Assembly (NCBI GenBank): GCA_026417375.1
Contig: JAOADJ010000033.1
Span: 1 to 64,000 of the forward strand
Reading direction: 5' to 3'
From: Melioribacteraceae bacterium
Lineage (GTDB): Bacteria > Bacteroidota > Ignavibacteria > Ignavibacteriales > Melioribacteraceae
Length of the DNA: 64,000 bases
Position 1 is the stretch's first letter, and each line of letters opens with the position of its first letter. Of this stretch, positions 35,727 through 43,720 are shown piece by piece. The notes below the pieces were generated by a model, which was given only the letters and a program-made list of their open reading frames with translations, searched no databases and had not been told where the DNA came from. Both the position numbers and the translations under genes were made by a program.

Positions 35727-38700
35727 TCATTCTCTAAAATTAATTTTCAAGGTTTTATTTATATATTTTTCATTGCCTTCATCAAAATTTACTTTAACAT
35801 TATAAATATGATTTTCATATTTAATCATTTCACCATTTTCAATTTTCTCAATTTTCTTTTGAGGAGAAAATATTTTTAATGTGTCAATATTGTTTTTCAA
35901 ACCTTGTACTTCTATTTCATAATTATTATTGGAATATTTTTCTGAAACAATTCTAAACCCTTTGGAAATATCATTTGGTTTTGGTAAAACATAATGAGGT
36001 AAAACTTTCGGATTGTTTTTATTATTAAATGTAACAGAATAGTTTTTCTTCAAATAAAAACTATCAAGCTGATTTTCATATTTAACATAGAATTTTATTT
36101 TTTTATTATCATTTGAAATAAAATTAAATCTTGTTTTTCCATTAACTTTTTCAAAGCTAAAATGAATTACTTTGTCTCCAACTTTTATATTATTAACTTT
36201 CAAATAATTCCAATCAGCTGGTAATTTTGGTTCAATCTTGATTGATTTATTTATTGCATCTATTTCTAATCCAAGAAGTCCTTCTATTGTTGGTTGGATT
36301 ACCATTGTTTGACTCCAACATTGCTGAGGACAAACGCCGGATGGTTTATATTCATTTCCATTAAGAACTTCTTCAATTGCACCAAGTTGCCAATTTTTAT
36401 AAATCAACAAATTATTCATAAGATGTGTAAATGCTTGAACATCATTTTGATATTTATATTCAGCTAAAGCTGTCCAACCTGTAAAAAGAGGCCAAACACT
36501 ACCGGTATGATATCCACCCGGATTATAAATTTTACTGTCATTTCTTAATATTCTAACACCCCAATCTGAAGAAAAATAATTTTCTGAGTAATCTTTTAAC
36601 ACTGTTTTTGCTTTTAAGGAATCAATCATATCAAAATAAATTGGTACGGCAGATAAAACAGTTTTTTCATTATTATAACTTCCATCTTTGAGTTTTGAAA
36701 AACTAAGAGTTTGCTTTTCCTCATCCCAAAATTTTGTATTAATAATTTTTTTAACTGTTTCATAATCTTCAAAATATTTTTTTGCTTCATTAAATAATTT
36801 TAGTTTATCGAAAATATAGCCCGACCATTTTAATGCTTCAGCCCAACAAGCAGCTAAATAAACTTCAGTATGAGCTGTGTAAAGCCCACCACCTTCAACC
36901 CAACCATGACCAACATTCGTATTTTCAATTAAATTATCTTTATCTGTATCAGTTGAATAACAAAATTGAATTGCTTTTTTAATATGATCAATATTTTGTT
37001 TAATAAAATTAATATCACCGGATTCTTTTAAATATCTTCCGCAAAGAATTAAATAAAGAGGAGTTGAATCACTGGCATCATAATGAACAACACCCGAAGT
37101 TGTTAATTCATGAAATATTTTACCATTAATATCTTGATACTTATTAAACATTTTTATTATTGATTTAACAGTTTCATAATCTCCCAAATCGAGCAAAGCA
37201 AAACCACTCCACACACCATCGCGGCCAAAATACCACGCATAACCCGGACGACCATTTATTTTATGTCCACCATTCCAGCCACGTGCTGTAGTTGAATAAC
37301 CTGCAACAATAGACTTTCCTATTTGTGGTGTATTTACAATAAATTTTTTTGTGCCAATTAACGCCCAATTATAACCTTCATTAAAATCTTTATCGGGAGA
37401 TTTTATTGATATTAATTTCTTTAATTGATTTTCGTAATGTTTTTTGGATGAATAATAAGTTTGATATGTATTTATCAATGATGATTTATAATAACTAATA
37501 AGTTTATTTATATTTTCATTTGAAGATGAAATTACAACATCAAAGTATTTTGTTTGACTTGCATTTAGTTCTACTAATGCTTGTTTTGTTAAATTATCTA
37601 CATTATCAATTGTATAGTTTTTTATTTGAGTATTAAACCCAATTAAAGTTGAATATATTTTTCTTTCATCCTGAATAATAAATGCGTTTAAATTTTTATT
37701 CCAATCAAAATTTATATTTCCTAAAACATTTTCGGAATAGGGCCACATTAATCTCATGTTGGATTGAAATTTTATGAAAAGCTTTTTGTTTTTGTTGTTT
37801 ATTATTTCATAATGAATAATTGCGACTGGTTTATCAACAGAAGTTGTAATTACTTCTTTTAACTCAATTTCGTTTGCTTTGTAAATTCTGACAACACTAT
37901 TTGGATAAACTTCAATTTTTGATATAAGATTTTTAAACCAATTTATTGTATCATTTTCTTTAAACCCAATTTCATAATTTTTTAATGCCATGAAAGGATG
38001 CGACCATATTTCATCTATTCCATTTTTTTCTTTTCCCATAACTAAAATTTTTTCACCTGCTACATTCCAATAATTATCTGTTGCAGAAACTCTTGTTAAT
38101 TTAATTTCTCCATCAGTTTTCCATTTTTTTGAATTATTAAATTTTACTTTTTCAAAGTTTCTTTGAATTAATTCAGCTGAAGAGAAATCATTCCAAAAGT
38201 ATTTTTGAGTGTCAACTTTATTTTGAGTTAAATATTCGAAACAATTTGTAAGAAATTTTTCAAAGTGATTTTTGTTTTGATTTATCATATCAAAATAAAG
38301 ATATGCTCCACAAGCAAGAATTTTTCCTTTTCCGAAATCATATTCTAAAAGAAGCTTCGAATTTTCTTTTAAAGTAATATATGACCAATCAACAGCAATA
38401 ATTTTTCCTTTTAATTTTTTTTGATTTTCAAAAAATCCGACTTGCCTAATTTTAATATCTTCAATTGGATTAAAAATATATGCCCCGCCATAAAGACCAT
38501 TAAAAACCGGATGATTTATAAATGAGTGTAACCCAAATTTTCTGCCGTAACCTTCATCAATTGCATAAACATATTTTGAAATTGGTTCTTCACTTTCAAC
38601 TTCTAATACATTTAAATATTTCAGGGCATCTATGGACAAAAATAATTTACCGCCATCTGAAAGATATTTTTTTAATGAAGAAATAAAACTTTCATCATAT

Positions 38701-38948
38701 TCATATTTATGCAATTTGGTTGAATCAACGCGATGAATCCATACTAAGGGAAAATTTTTCAGCACATTTATTTCTTTAGCATCATCAAATGAAATTTTCT
38801 CAATATGAATATTACTCTGATTTTTAAAGAAACTATATGCAGCACTAAATTCAATTTGGTTAACAGAGGAATTATCAAGTAGAGCAATTTTGATTTGGGA
38901 TAGAAGGTAAACAGGAAAAATGATCAAGATGAGAATTATTTTTTTCAT
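35727..38948 (-). CDS. Exported multidomain glycoside hydrolase with N-terminal Rossmann-like domain
   Basis: A 1073-residue exported protein and the first gene of the operon. After a signal peptide (IILILIIFPVYLLSQ), residues ~18-240 form an alpha/beta domain resembling class-I glutamine amidotransferase-like/ThuA-type folds (KYLSDGGKLFLSIDALKY, GKGKILACGAYLYFD) without an obvious nucleophile. A beta-sandwich follows, then an (alpha/alpha)6 barrel with VAGYSTTARGWNGGHKI, NGRPGYAWYFGRDGVWSG, DASDSTPLYLILCGRYLKES and GGYHTGSVWPLFTGW, and a C-terminal beta domain. The barrel resembles glycogen debranching/amylo-1,6-glucosidase proteins. No SusC/SusD pair lies beside the operon. Confidence 0.77.
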   Translation of the reverse strand: MKKIILILIIFPVYLLSQIKIALLDNSSVNQIEFSAAYSFFKNQSNIHIEKISFDDAKEINVLKNFPLVWIHRVDSTKLHKYEYDESFISSLKKYLSDGGKLFLSIDALKYLNVLEVESEEPISKYVYAIDEGYGRKFGLHSFINHPVFNGLYGGAYIFNPIEDIKIRQVGFFENQKKLKGKIIAVDWSYITLKENSKLLLEYDFGKGKILACGAYLYFDMINQNKNHFEKFLTNCFEYLTQNKVDTQKYFWNDFSSAELIQRNFEKVKFNNSKKWKTDGEIKLTRVSATDNYWNVAGEKILVMGKEKNGIDEIWSHPFMALKNYEIGFKENDTINWFKNLISKIEVYPNSVVRIYKANEIELKEVITTSVDKPVAIIHYEIINNKNKKLFIKFQSNMRLMWPYSENVLGNINFDWNKNLNAFIIQDERKIYSTLIGFNTQIKNYTIDNVDNLTKQALVELNASQTKYFDVVISSSNENINKLISYYKSSLINTYQTYYSSKKHYENQLKKLISIKSPDKDFNEGYNWALIGTKKFIVNTPQIGKSIVAGYSTTARGWNGGHKINGRPGYAWYFGRDGVWSGFALLDLGDYETVKSIIKMFNKYQDINGKIFHELTTSGVVHYDASDSTPLYLILCGRYLKESGDINFIKQNIDHIKKAIQFCYSTDTDKDNLIENTNVGHGWVEGGGLYTAHTEVYLAACWAEALKWSGYIFDKLKLFNEAKKYFEDYETVKKIINTKFWDEEKQTLSFSKLKDGSYNNEKTVLSAVPIYFDMIDSLKAKTVLKDYSENYFSSDWGVRILRNDSKIYNPGGYHTGSVWPLFTGWTALAEYKYQNDVQAFTHLMNNLLIYKNWQLGAIEEVLNGNEYKPSGVCPQQCWSQTMVIQPTIEGLLGLEIDAINKSIKIEPKLPADWNYLKVNNIKVGDKVIHFSFEKVNGKTRFNFISNDNKKIKFYVKYENQLDSFYLKKNYSVTFNNKNNPKVLPHYVLPKPNDISKGFRIVSEKYSNNNYEIEVQGLKNNIDTLKIFSPQKKIEKIENGEMIKYENHIYNVKVNFDEGNEKYINKTLKINFRE

Positions 38949-39009
38949 AAGAGTAATAATTTTAATTACAATATGATGAAAGAAGAGGAAAAAATCTAAA
39001 GAAAATTTG

Positions 39010-39082
39010 TACCCCCGACAGGACTCGAACCTGTGCGCATGGCTCCGGAGGCCATTGCTCTAATCCACTGAGCTACGGGGGC
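39010..39082 (-). tRNA. tRNA-Arg (anticodon CCG)
   Basis: Read on the minus strand from 39082, the 73-base sequence starts GCCCCCGTAGCTCAGTGG and folds as a cloverleaf. The acceptor stem is GCCCCCG with CGGGGGT. The anticodon arm is ATGGC, loop CTCCGGA, GCCAT, giving anticodon CCG, which reads the arginine codon CGG. The T arm contains GGTTCGAGTCC. The discriminator is A and no CCA is encoded. Confidence 0.96.
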
Positions 39083-39214
39083 AATTTTTATATCAAAAAT
39101 TAAAATATTATTAACGAAGGAACAATATATTTATCAAAAAGTTAAATCGTAGTTTTTTTGCAAGCATTAAATTTTATTTACTAATTTTATAATGTAATAT
39201 TTGAAGGATTTAAT

Positions 39215-39727
39215 ATGGCAAACATAACAAGTAAAATCGTAGATAATGTTATTGGTTCTTTAGACAAAATGAAATCTCCCGAAAATGATAAAAATTCTTT
39301 TTGGAGCTACTTAAAAGAACAGTTGTATTCAGAATCCACATGGGATCAAAAAGATTTAGCAGTAATTGAAAATGAGATAATGAAAGAATTGGATAAATTA
39401 AACAACAAAGATCTTGAGATGATTTGGGAATTAAGTGATGCTGCACAACCAAAACTTGATGAAGGACTTGAAGTTAATATTGATGAAATGAAAAATGATT
39501 TAGTTGGTGATTTTGTTGGTAAAGTTTTAGATAGAATGGATGACAATTATTCAAGTAGTGGATTTACTTCTTCTTATGTATCGCAGGATTCACCGAAAAA
39601 AAGTAGTGATGATTCAGATGAAGAATTTTCTGATAGCGAAGAAATTGATGAATCGGAATTTGAAGATTTTGAAGATGATGAATTTTTTGATGAAGATACC
39701 TTTGATGATGATGAAGAAAATTTTTAG
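39215..39727 (+). CDS. Hypothetical protein with strongly acidic C-terminal tail
   Basis: A 170-residue soluble protein of unknown function. Residues 1-115 are predicted helical and moderately charged (SKIVDNVIGSLDKM, AVIENEIMKELDKLN). The last ~45 residues are almost only Asp, Glu, Ser and Phe, ending DDDEENF. No signal peptide is present. The acidic tail is encoded by GAT/GAA repeats, which also produce a false ORF in another frame. The end of this gene overlaps the start of the next by 17 bases. I do not recognise the N-terminal domain. Confidence 0.75.
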   Translation: MANITSKIVDNVIGSLDKMKSPENDKNSFWSYLKEQLYSESTWDQKDLAVIENEIMKELDKLNNKDLEMIWELSDAAQPKLDEGLEVNIDEMKNDLVGDFVGKVLDRMDDNYSSSGFTSSYVSQDSPKKSSDDSDEEFSDSEEIDESEFEDFEDDEFFDEDTFDDDEENF

Positions 39728-40121
39728 TTGTTATTTTATTTTTATTCAATTGGTATTTGCACAAGGAATTATTGATTCTTCAAAAATTTATGAGAAGAAA
39801 TTAAACTTTTCTGATTTTTTTAATCCTGATTATTTTTTAAATAACCAATTTAGAACTGATATTTCTAATTTTGAATTCAATTATATTTTTCAAGATTCAA
39901 ATTCAATATTAACAAACACCAGAATATTATTATCTTCATTCAATAACGAACAATTTTTTTTCAATTCACCTAATCAAGTATTAAATCCACTATACGAAAG
40001 TTATCTAGAAAAACAAAAACTTCAACCATTGTATAAAGTTTTAGGAACAGTTCAGGTTGGCGCTGTTGGATATTTGGCTTATAAGCACTTAAGAAAATAT
40101 GGGTTTTTGAAAAAAAAGTAG
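39711..40121 (+). CDS. Hypothetical exported protein
   Basis: A 136-residue protein with signal peptide MKKIFSCYFIFIQLVFAQG. The mature part has an aromatic, Asn-rich composition and a short hydrophobic stretch near the C-terminus (LGTVQVGAVGYLAYKHL) that may be a membrane anchor, followed by basic residues. The reading frame is open back to 39540, but those codons only mirror the acidic tail of the upstream gene in another frame; I therefore start at the ATG at 39711 (39705 and 39708 are alternatives). Function unknown. Confidence 0.65.
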   Translation: MKKIFSCYFIFIQLVFAQGIIDSSKIYEKKLNFSDFFNPDYFLNNQFRTDISNFEFNYIFQDSNSILTNTRILLSSFNNEQFFFNSPNQVLNPLYESYLEKQKLQPLYKVLGTVQVGAVGYLAYKHLRKYGFLKKK

Positions 40122-40129
40122 TTAAAAAA

Positions 40130-40165
40130 AATAAGTCAGCTTAATATTAATTAAACTGACTTATT
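40130..40165. terminator. Hairpin after the exported protein gene
   Basis: AATAAGTCAG pairs with CTGACTTATT (10 bp), with further AT pairing in the interior. A run of seven A's precedes it and an AT-rich stretch with a T run follows. It lies 9 bases after the stop of the upstream plus-strand gene. Confidence 0.6.
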
Positions 40166-40405
40166 AATAATTTATTTTTTTTGTTATATACCATAGTAAA
40201 CATTTTTGATTCTTTATCCATCTGCAAAGAAAACATTTCAAAAATCACTTTATCATCATTTTCAAATTCAGAAAATGAATGTTTATCAAAAAGTAATTAA
40301 CCTTAGATTATACAACAATTATTTTAATAAAATTCTCTTTTTATAATGAAAATCTAATTCATTTTCACTATGTTTAATAAGTTAAAATTTGAAGTGAGGA
40401 TATAT

Positions 40406-40849
40406 ATGAGAAAATTTATCCTAATTATTATTACTACAATTCTGCTTTATTCATGTACAACATTAACATTAAAACCAGCAGATTTTGCATGGCCAATTGA
40501 AAATGTATTAAAAGTTGATAATAAAGGATTTATTACTGAACAAAGATATTCTTTCTCGGTAAATGTTAAACCAATATTTTTTGATGAATTTAAAGACTCA
40601 ACAAATTTTGTTGGTAAAGAACTTAGAATTATTCGGGATAAAGCTGGTTTTTATTTTATTACAGGAAAAGATTTTAAAAATGTTTATGTATTTAAATCAA
40701 TTGAAAATGGTTTGATGTTAGAAAACAAAATAATTATTTCAGAAACACAAGCTTTAGCTTCACCTGTTTTTAATCAAAGAAATCAATTTATTGAATTAAT
40801 TGACTCGCAAAAAAAATATCAACTTACAAGCAAAGGATTAGTGAGGTAA
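40406..40849 (+). CDS. Putative lipoprotein of the coiled-coil/MBOAT locus
   Basis: A 147-residue protein with a lipoprotein signal: MRKFILIIITTILLYSCTT has a basic start, hydrophobic core and a lipobox ending at Cys17. The mature domain is small, beta-rich and unrecognised (ADFAWPIENVLKVDNKGFI, RIIRDKAGFYFITGKDFK). The upstream ATG at 40370 would bury the signal sequence behind twelve polar residues; the ATG at 40406 has GAGG upstream and is preferred. It precedes the coiled-coil protein by three bases and is probably co-transcribed with it. Confidence 0.7.
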   Translation: MRKFILIIITTILLYSCTTLTLKPADFAWPIENVLKVDNKGFITEQRYSFSVNVKPIFFDEFKDSTNFVGKELRIIRDKAGFYFITGKDFKNVYVFKSIENGLMLENKIIISETQALASPVFNQRNQFIELIDSQKKYQLTSKGLVR

Positions 40850-40852
40850 AAA

Positions 40853-42109
40853 ATGAACAGATCATTTGTTGGTTTAGTTTTTATTTTAATATCGATTTTC
40901 AATTTAGCTTATGCACAATCAGATTTTGAAAAAGTTGAAAAATTCAAATCGAGAATTCAACAAATAGAATCTTCAATTAAAAATGCAACTTCGTTAGAAC
41001 AACTTTCAATTATTCAGGAAAACATTGAAAAAGCAAAATTAGATTTTGAAAAAGATAAAGAACTTATTGATAAATCAATTTATCCAGAAAATTTTAATTC
41101 ATCATTTGAAAGATTAGAAAAAGCATTAGAATTAAGAAAAGGAGATTTTACTCAAATAACCGAATTAAAGACTGAAGTTGTTACTTTGAAAGATAAAATT
41201 TCTGAATTGAGTCAGGAAAATCAAAGTTTACTTTCACAAATCAGATTGCTAAATATTAAATCAAAAAAAGATGCAGAAACAATTGCTTCACTTCAAAAAC
41301 TTGTTACTCAGTTAAAAGCAAATATTCAACAGAGAGATTTATTAGTAAGAGGAATAGTTGATAGTTTGCTTGCAGAATTTATTAAATATCCAACCACAAA
41401 TGAAGTTGAAAAACAAAACATATTTGGTAAAGTTGAATCATCAAATTTATTTTACAACATAGAAAGAACTATTGCAGATAATATTCAATTCATGAAAGCC
41501 ACAAAACTTACTCCCGAAGATTTAGGAGAAATGAAAAAACAATATCATGATTTCAACAAAATTTGGAGACAAATTGGACCAAGATTAGCAGAAGTTTATT
41601 TAAACCGGAAAGAAAAAACAATGCAAATTTCTAATATTGATGCAATGTTTACTAATTGGAATTTAGCTTTAAACGATGAAATGTGGAATCAGGTAAATAA
41701 ACTTTTCAGAGAAAAGAAAATTGCTTTGTTGCCTTTTTCAAGTGGAGATCAATTTGTAAAATCCGTCCAAGCATTCGTAGATGATGAAATAAAAAATTCT
41801 GAAGTTAAAAGTAAAGAAGAAGTTGAAAATACTTTTTATGCATTTACAGATAGTGTTTACTTTAAAACTGTAGAACCGGTTTGGATTCCCGTTTTAATTG
41901 AAAATAACATGATGAGTGAAGCAAATAAAGATTCTATTGATGCACAACTTGCAAAATGGAAAAAGAAAGTAGCTCCTGAATCTGAAATAAATTGGATTTA
42001 TGTTGGTGGTGGAGCTGTTATTATTTTACTTTTAATTGCTTTATTATTTAAAGGTAGAAACAAAAAAACAACATTCACACCAGAAAAAGAAGAAGATAAT
42101 TTGGTTTAA
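40853..42109 (+). CDS. Exported coiled-coil protein with C-terminal membrane anchor
   Basis: A 418-residue protein of unknown function. A signal peptide ends at YAQS (residue ~22). Residues ~25-165 are heptad-rich and form a long coiled coil (KTEVVTLKDKISELSQEN is an example). A helical domain spans ~165-380. A single membrane helix near 385-405 (WIYVGGGAVIILLLIALLF) is followed by a basic and acidic cytoplasmic tail. The topology suggests a periplasmic domain anchored in the inner membrane. It lies between a lipoprotein gene and the MBOAT gene, both within 3 bases. Confidence 0.75.
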   Translation: MNRSFVGLVFILISIFNLAYAQSDFEKVEKFKSRIQQIESSIKNATSLEQLSIIQENIEKAKLDFEKDKELIDKSIYPENFNSSFERLEKALELRKGDFTQITELKTEVVTLKDKISELSQENQSLLSQIRLLNIKSKKDAETIASLQKLVTQLKANIQQRDLLVRGIVDSLLAEFIKYPTTNEVEKQNIFGKVESSNLFYNIERTIADNIQFMKATKLTPEDLGEMKKQYHDFNKIWRQIGPRLAEVYLNRKEKTMQISNIDAMFTNWNLALNDEMWNQVNKLFREKKIALLPFSSGDQFVKSVQAFVDDEIKNSEVKSKEEVENTFYAFTDSVYFKTVEPVWIPVLIENNMMSEANKDSIDAQLAKWKKKVAPESEINWIYVGGGAVIILLLIALLFKGRNKKTTFTPEKEEDNLV

Positions 42110-42111
42110 GA

Positions 42112-43608
42112 ATGATTAACATAAATTTCGAAAATCTACTTGATATTTTAAAATATAAACCAAATGATCCGCTTGTTTTTAGTACAAGTTTATTTCTCTT
42201 TTTATTTCTTATTTTTTTATTTGTATATAATCTCTTTGCAAAACATAAATCAATCCGACTTGGATTTTTAATTTTATTTTCACTTTACTTTTATTATAAA
42301 TCTGCTGGTTATTATGCAGGAATTATTGTTGTATCAGCGATTGTTAATTTTTTATTTGCTAAAGGAATTGCCTCTTCTGAAAAAATGATACATAAACGTA
42401 TTTATCTTTTTCTGGCTATTCTGATTAACATATCTATTCTTGGTTATTTCAAATACACAAATTTTATTTTACAAGTTTTTTCAGAAATTAATAAATCTAA
42501 CTTTGAACCATTAACCATTTTTTTACCAATTGGAATTTCCTTTTACACATTTAAATCACTTAGTTATGTTTTTGATGTTTATCTTGAAACTTTAGAACCA
42601 ACAAAAAGTTTTAGAGATTTTTGTGTTTATGTTTTTTTCTTTCCAAATATTTTAATGGGACCAATTGATAGAGCTTCTAAGTTTTTACCACAGATTGAAA
42701 AAGAACCATTTTTAAGCAAAGAAGATTTAGGCACTGCCTCCTTTTTAATAATAGCCGGATTATTTAAAAAAGTAGTAATTGCAGATTACATAAGTTTAAA
42801 TTTTGTTGATAGAATTTTTGATTTTCCTCTTCGCTACACAGGAGTAGAAAACTTACTTGCAATTTATGGTTATACTTTGCAGGTCTATTGCGATTTTTCC
42901 GGTTATACAGATATGGCAATTGGTGTTGCTTTGTTTTTTGGCTTTAGACTTATGGATAATTTTAATTCACCTTTCAAAGCAACAAGCATAGCCGATTTTT
43001 GGCGAAGATGGCACATTTCACTTTCAACCTGGTTGCTTGATTATATTTTTAAACCACTTCAGTTTTCAATGCGTTCAATAAAAATCTGGGCTAATATTTT
43101 TGCAATTTTTATAACATTCGTTGTATGCGGAATTTGGCATGGTGCAGGATGGAATTTTATTATTTGGGGTGCTCTTCATGGATTCATGATGTCTTTTGCT
43201 TTATTAATTCAAAAACCAAAACAAAAATTTTATTCACTCTTAAAAATAAACAATTCAAAAATTTTAAAATTTTTCCAAACTGTTATAACTTTTCATTTAA
43301 TCGCTTTTTCATTTTTAATTTTTAGGACTAATGATTTTCAGATTATTGAAGATATGATTTCTCAGATTCTTAATTATTTTCATGCAGAAGTTTTTATTCA
43401 ATTCGCTGAAAAGCTACCAATAATTTTAGGATTAATTGTTATTGGTTATTTATTACATTTTATACCACAAAAAGTTGAAACTTCTGTTAAAAAATTTGTG
43501 ATTTTTTTACCCTGGTATTTACAAGCATTATTAATTGTAATAGTTATTTGGATAGTTGCACAATTTAAATCTGCTGATATTGCTCCATTTATTTATTTTC
43601 AGTTTTAG
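42112..43608 (+). CDS. MBOAT family O-acyltransferase (AlgI/DltB-like)
   Basis: A 498-residue inner-membrane acyltransferase with about eleven helices. The family blocks PIGISFYTFKSLSYVFDVY, FPNILMGPIDR, DFWRRWHISLSTWLLDY and the catalytic histidine H343 in CGIWHGAGWNF are all present. AlgI-type enzymes pass acetyl groups from the cytoplasm to a periplasmic partner for O-acetylation of exported polysaccharides. No SGNH/AlgX-like partner gene is visible next to it. It begins 2 bases after the coiled-coil gene and is followed by the TPR/beta-barrel gene. Confidence 0.92.
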   Translation: MININFENLLDILKYKPNDPLVFSTSLFLFLFLIFLFVYNLFAKHKSIRLGFLILFSLYFYYKSAGYYAGIIVVSAIVNFLFAKGIASSEKMIHKRIYLFLAILINISILGYFKYTNFILQVFSEINKSNFEPLTIFLPIGISFYTFKSLSYVFDVYLETLEPTKSFRDFCVYVFFFPNILMGPIDRASKFLPQIEKEPFLSKEDLGTASFLIIAGLFKKVVIADYISLNFVDRIFDFPLRYTGVENLLAIYGYTLQVYCDFSGYTDMAIGVALFFGFRLMDNFNSPFKATSIADFWRRWHISLSTWLLDYIFKPLQFSMRSIKIWANIFAIFITFVVCGIWHGAGWNFIIWGALHGFMMSFALLIQKPKQKFYSLLKINNSKILKFFQTVITFHLIAFSFLIFRTNDFQIIEDMISQILNYFHAEVFIQFAEKLPIILGLIVIGYLLHFIPQKVETSVKKFVIFLPWYLQALLIVIVIWIVAQFKSADIAPFIYFQF

Positions 43609-43720
43609 AAAATATTTTTCTCAATATAAATCATGTTCTTATTTTAATTCATATTTATAAGCTTAACATTACAAAATAAACTTTTTTTGAAGGCTTAATT
43701 TTTGATAATAAATTGATAAA

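Noticed and set aside
39540-39710. Upstream extension of the exported protein gene at 39711
   Set aside because: It is the other-frame reading of the acidic-tail repeat; the signal peptide begins only at 39711.
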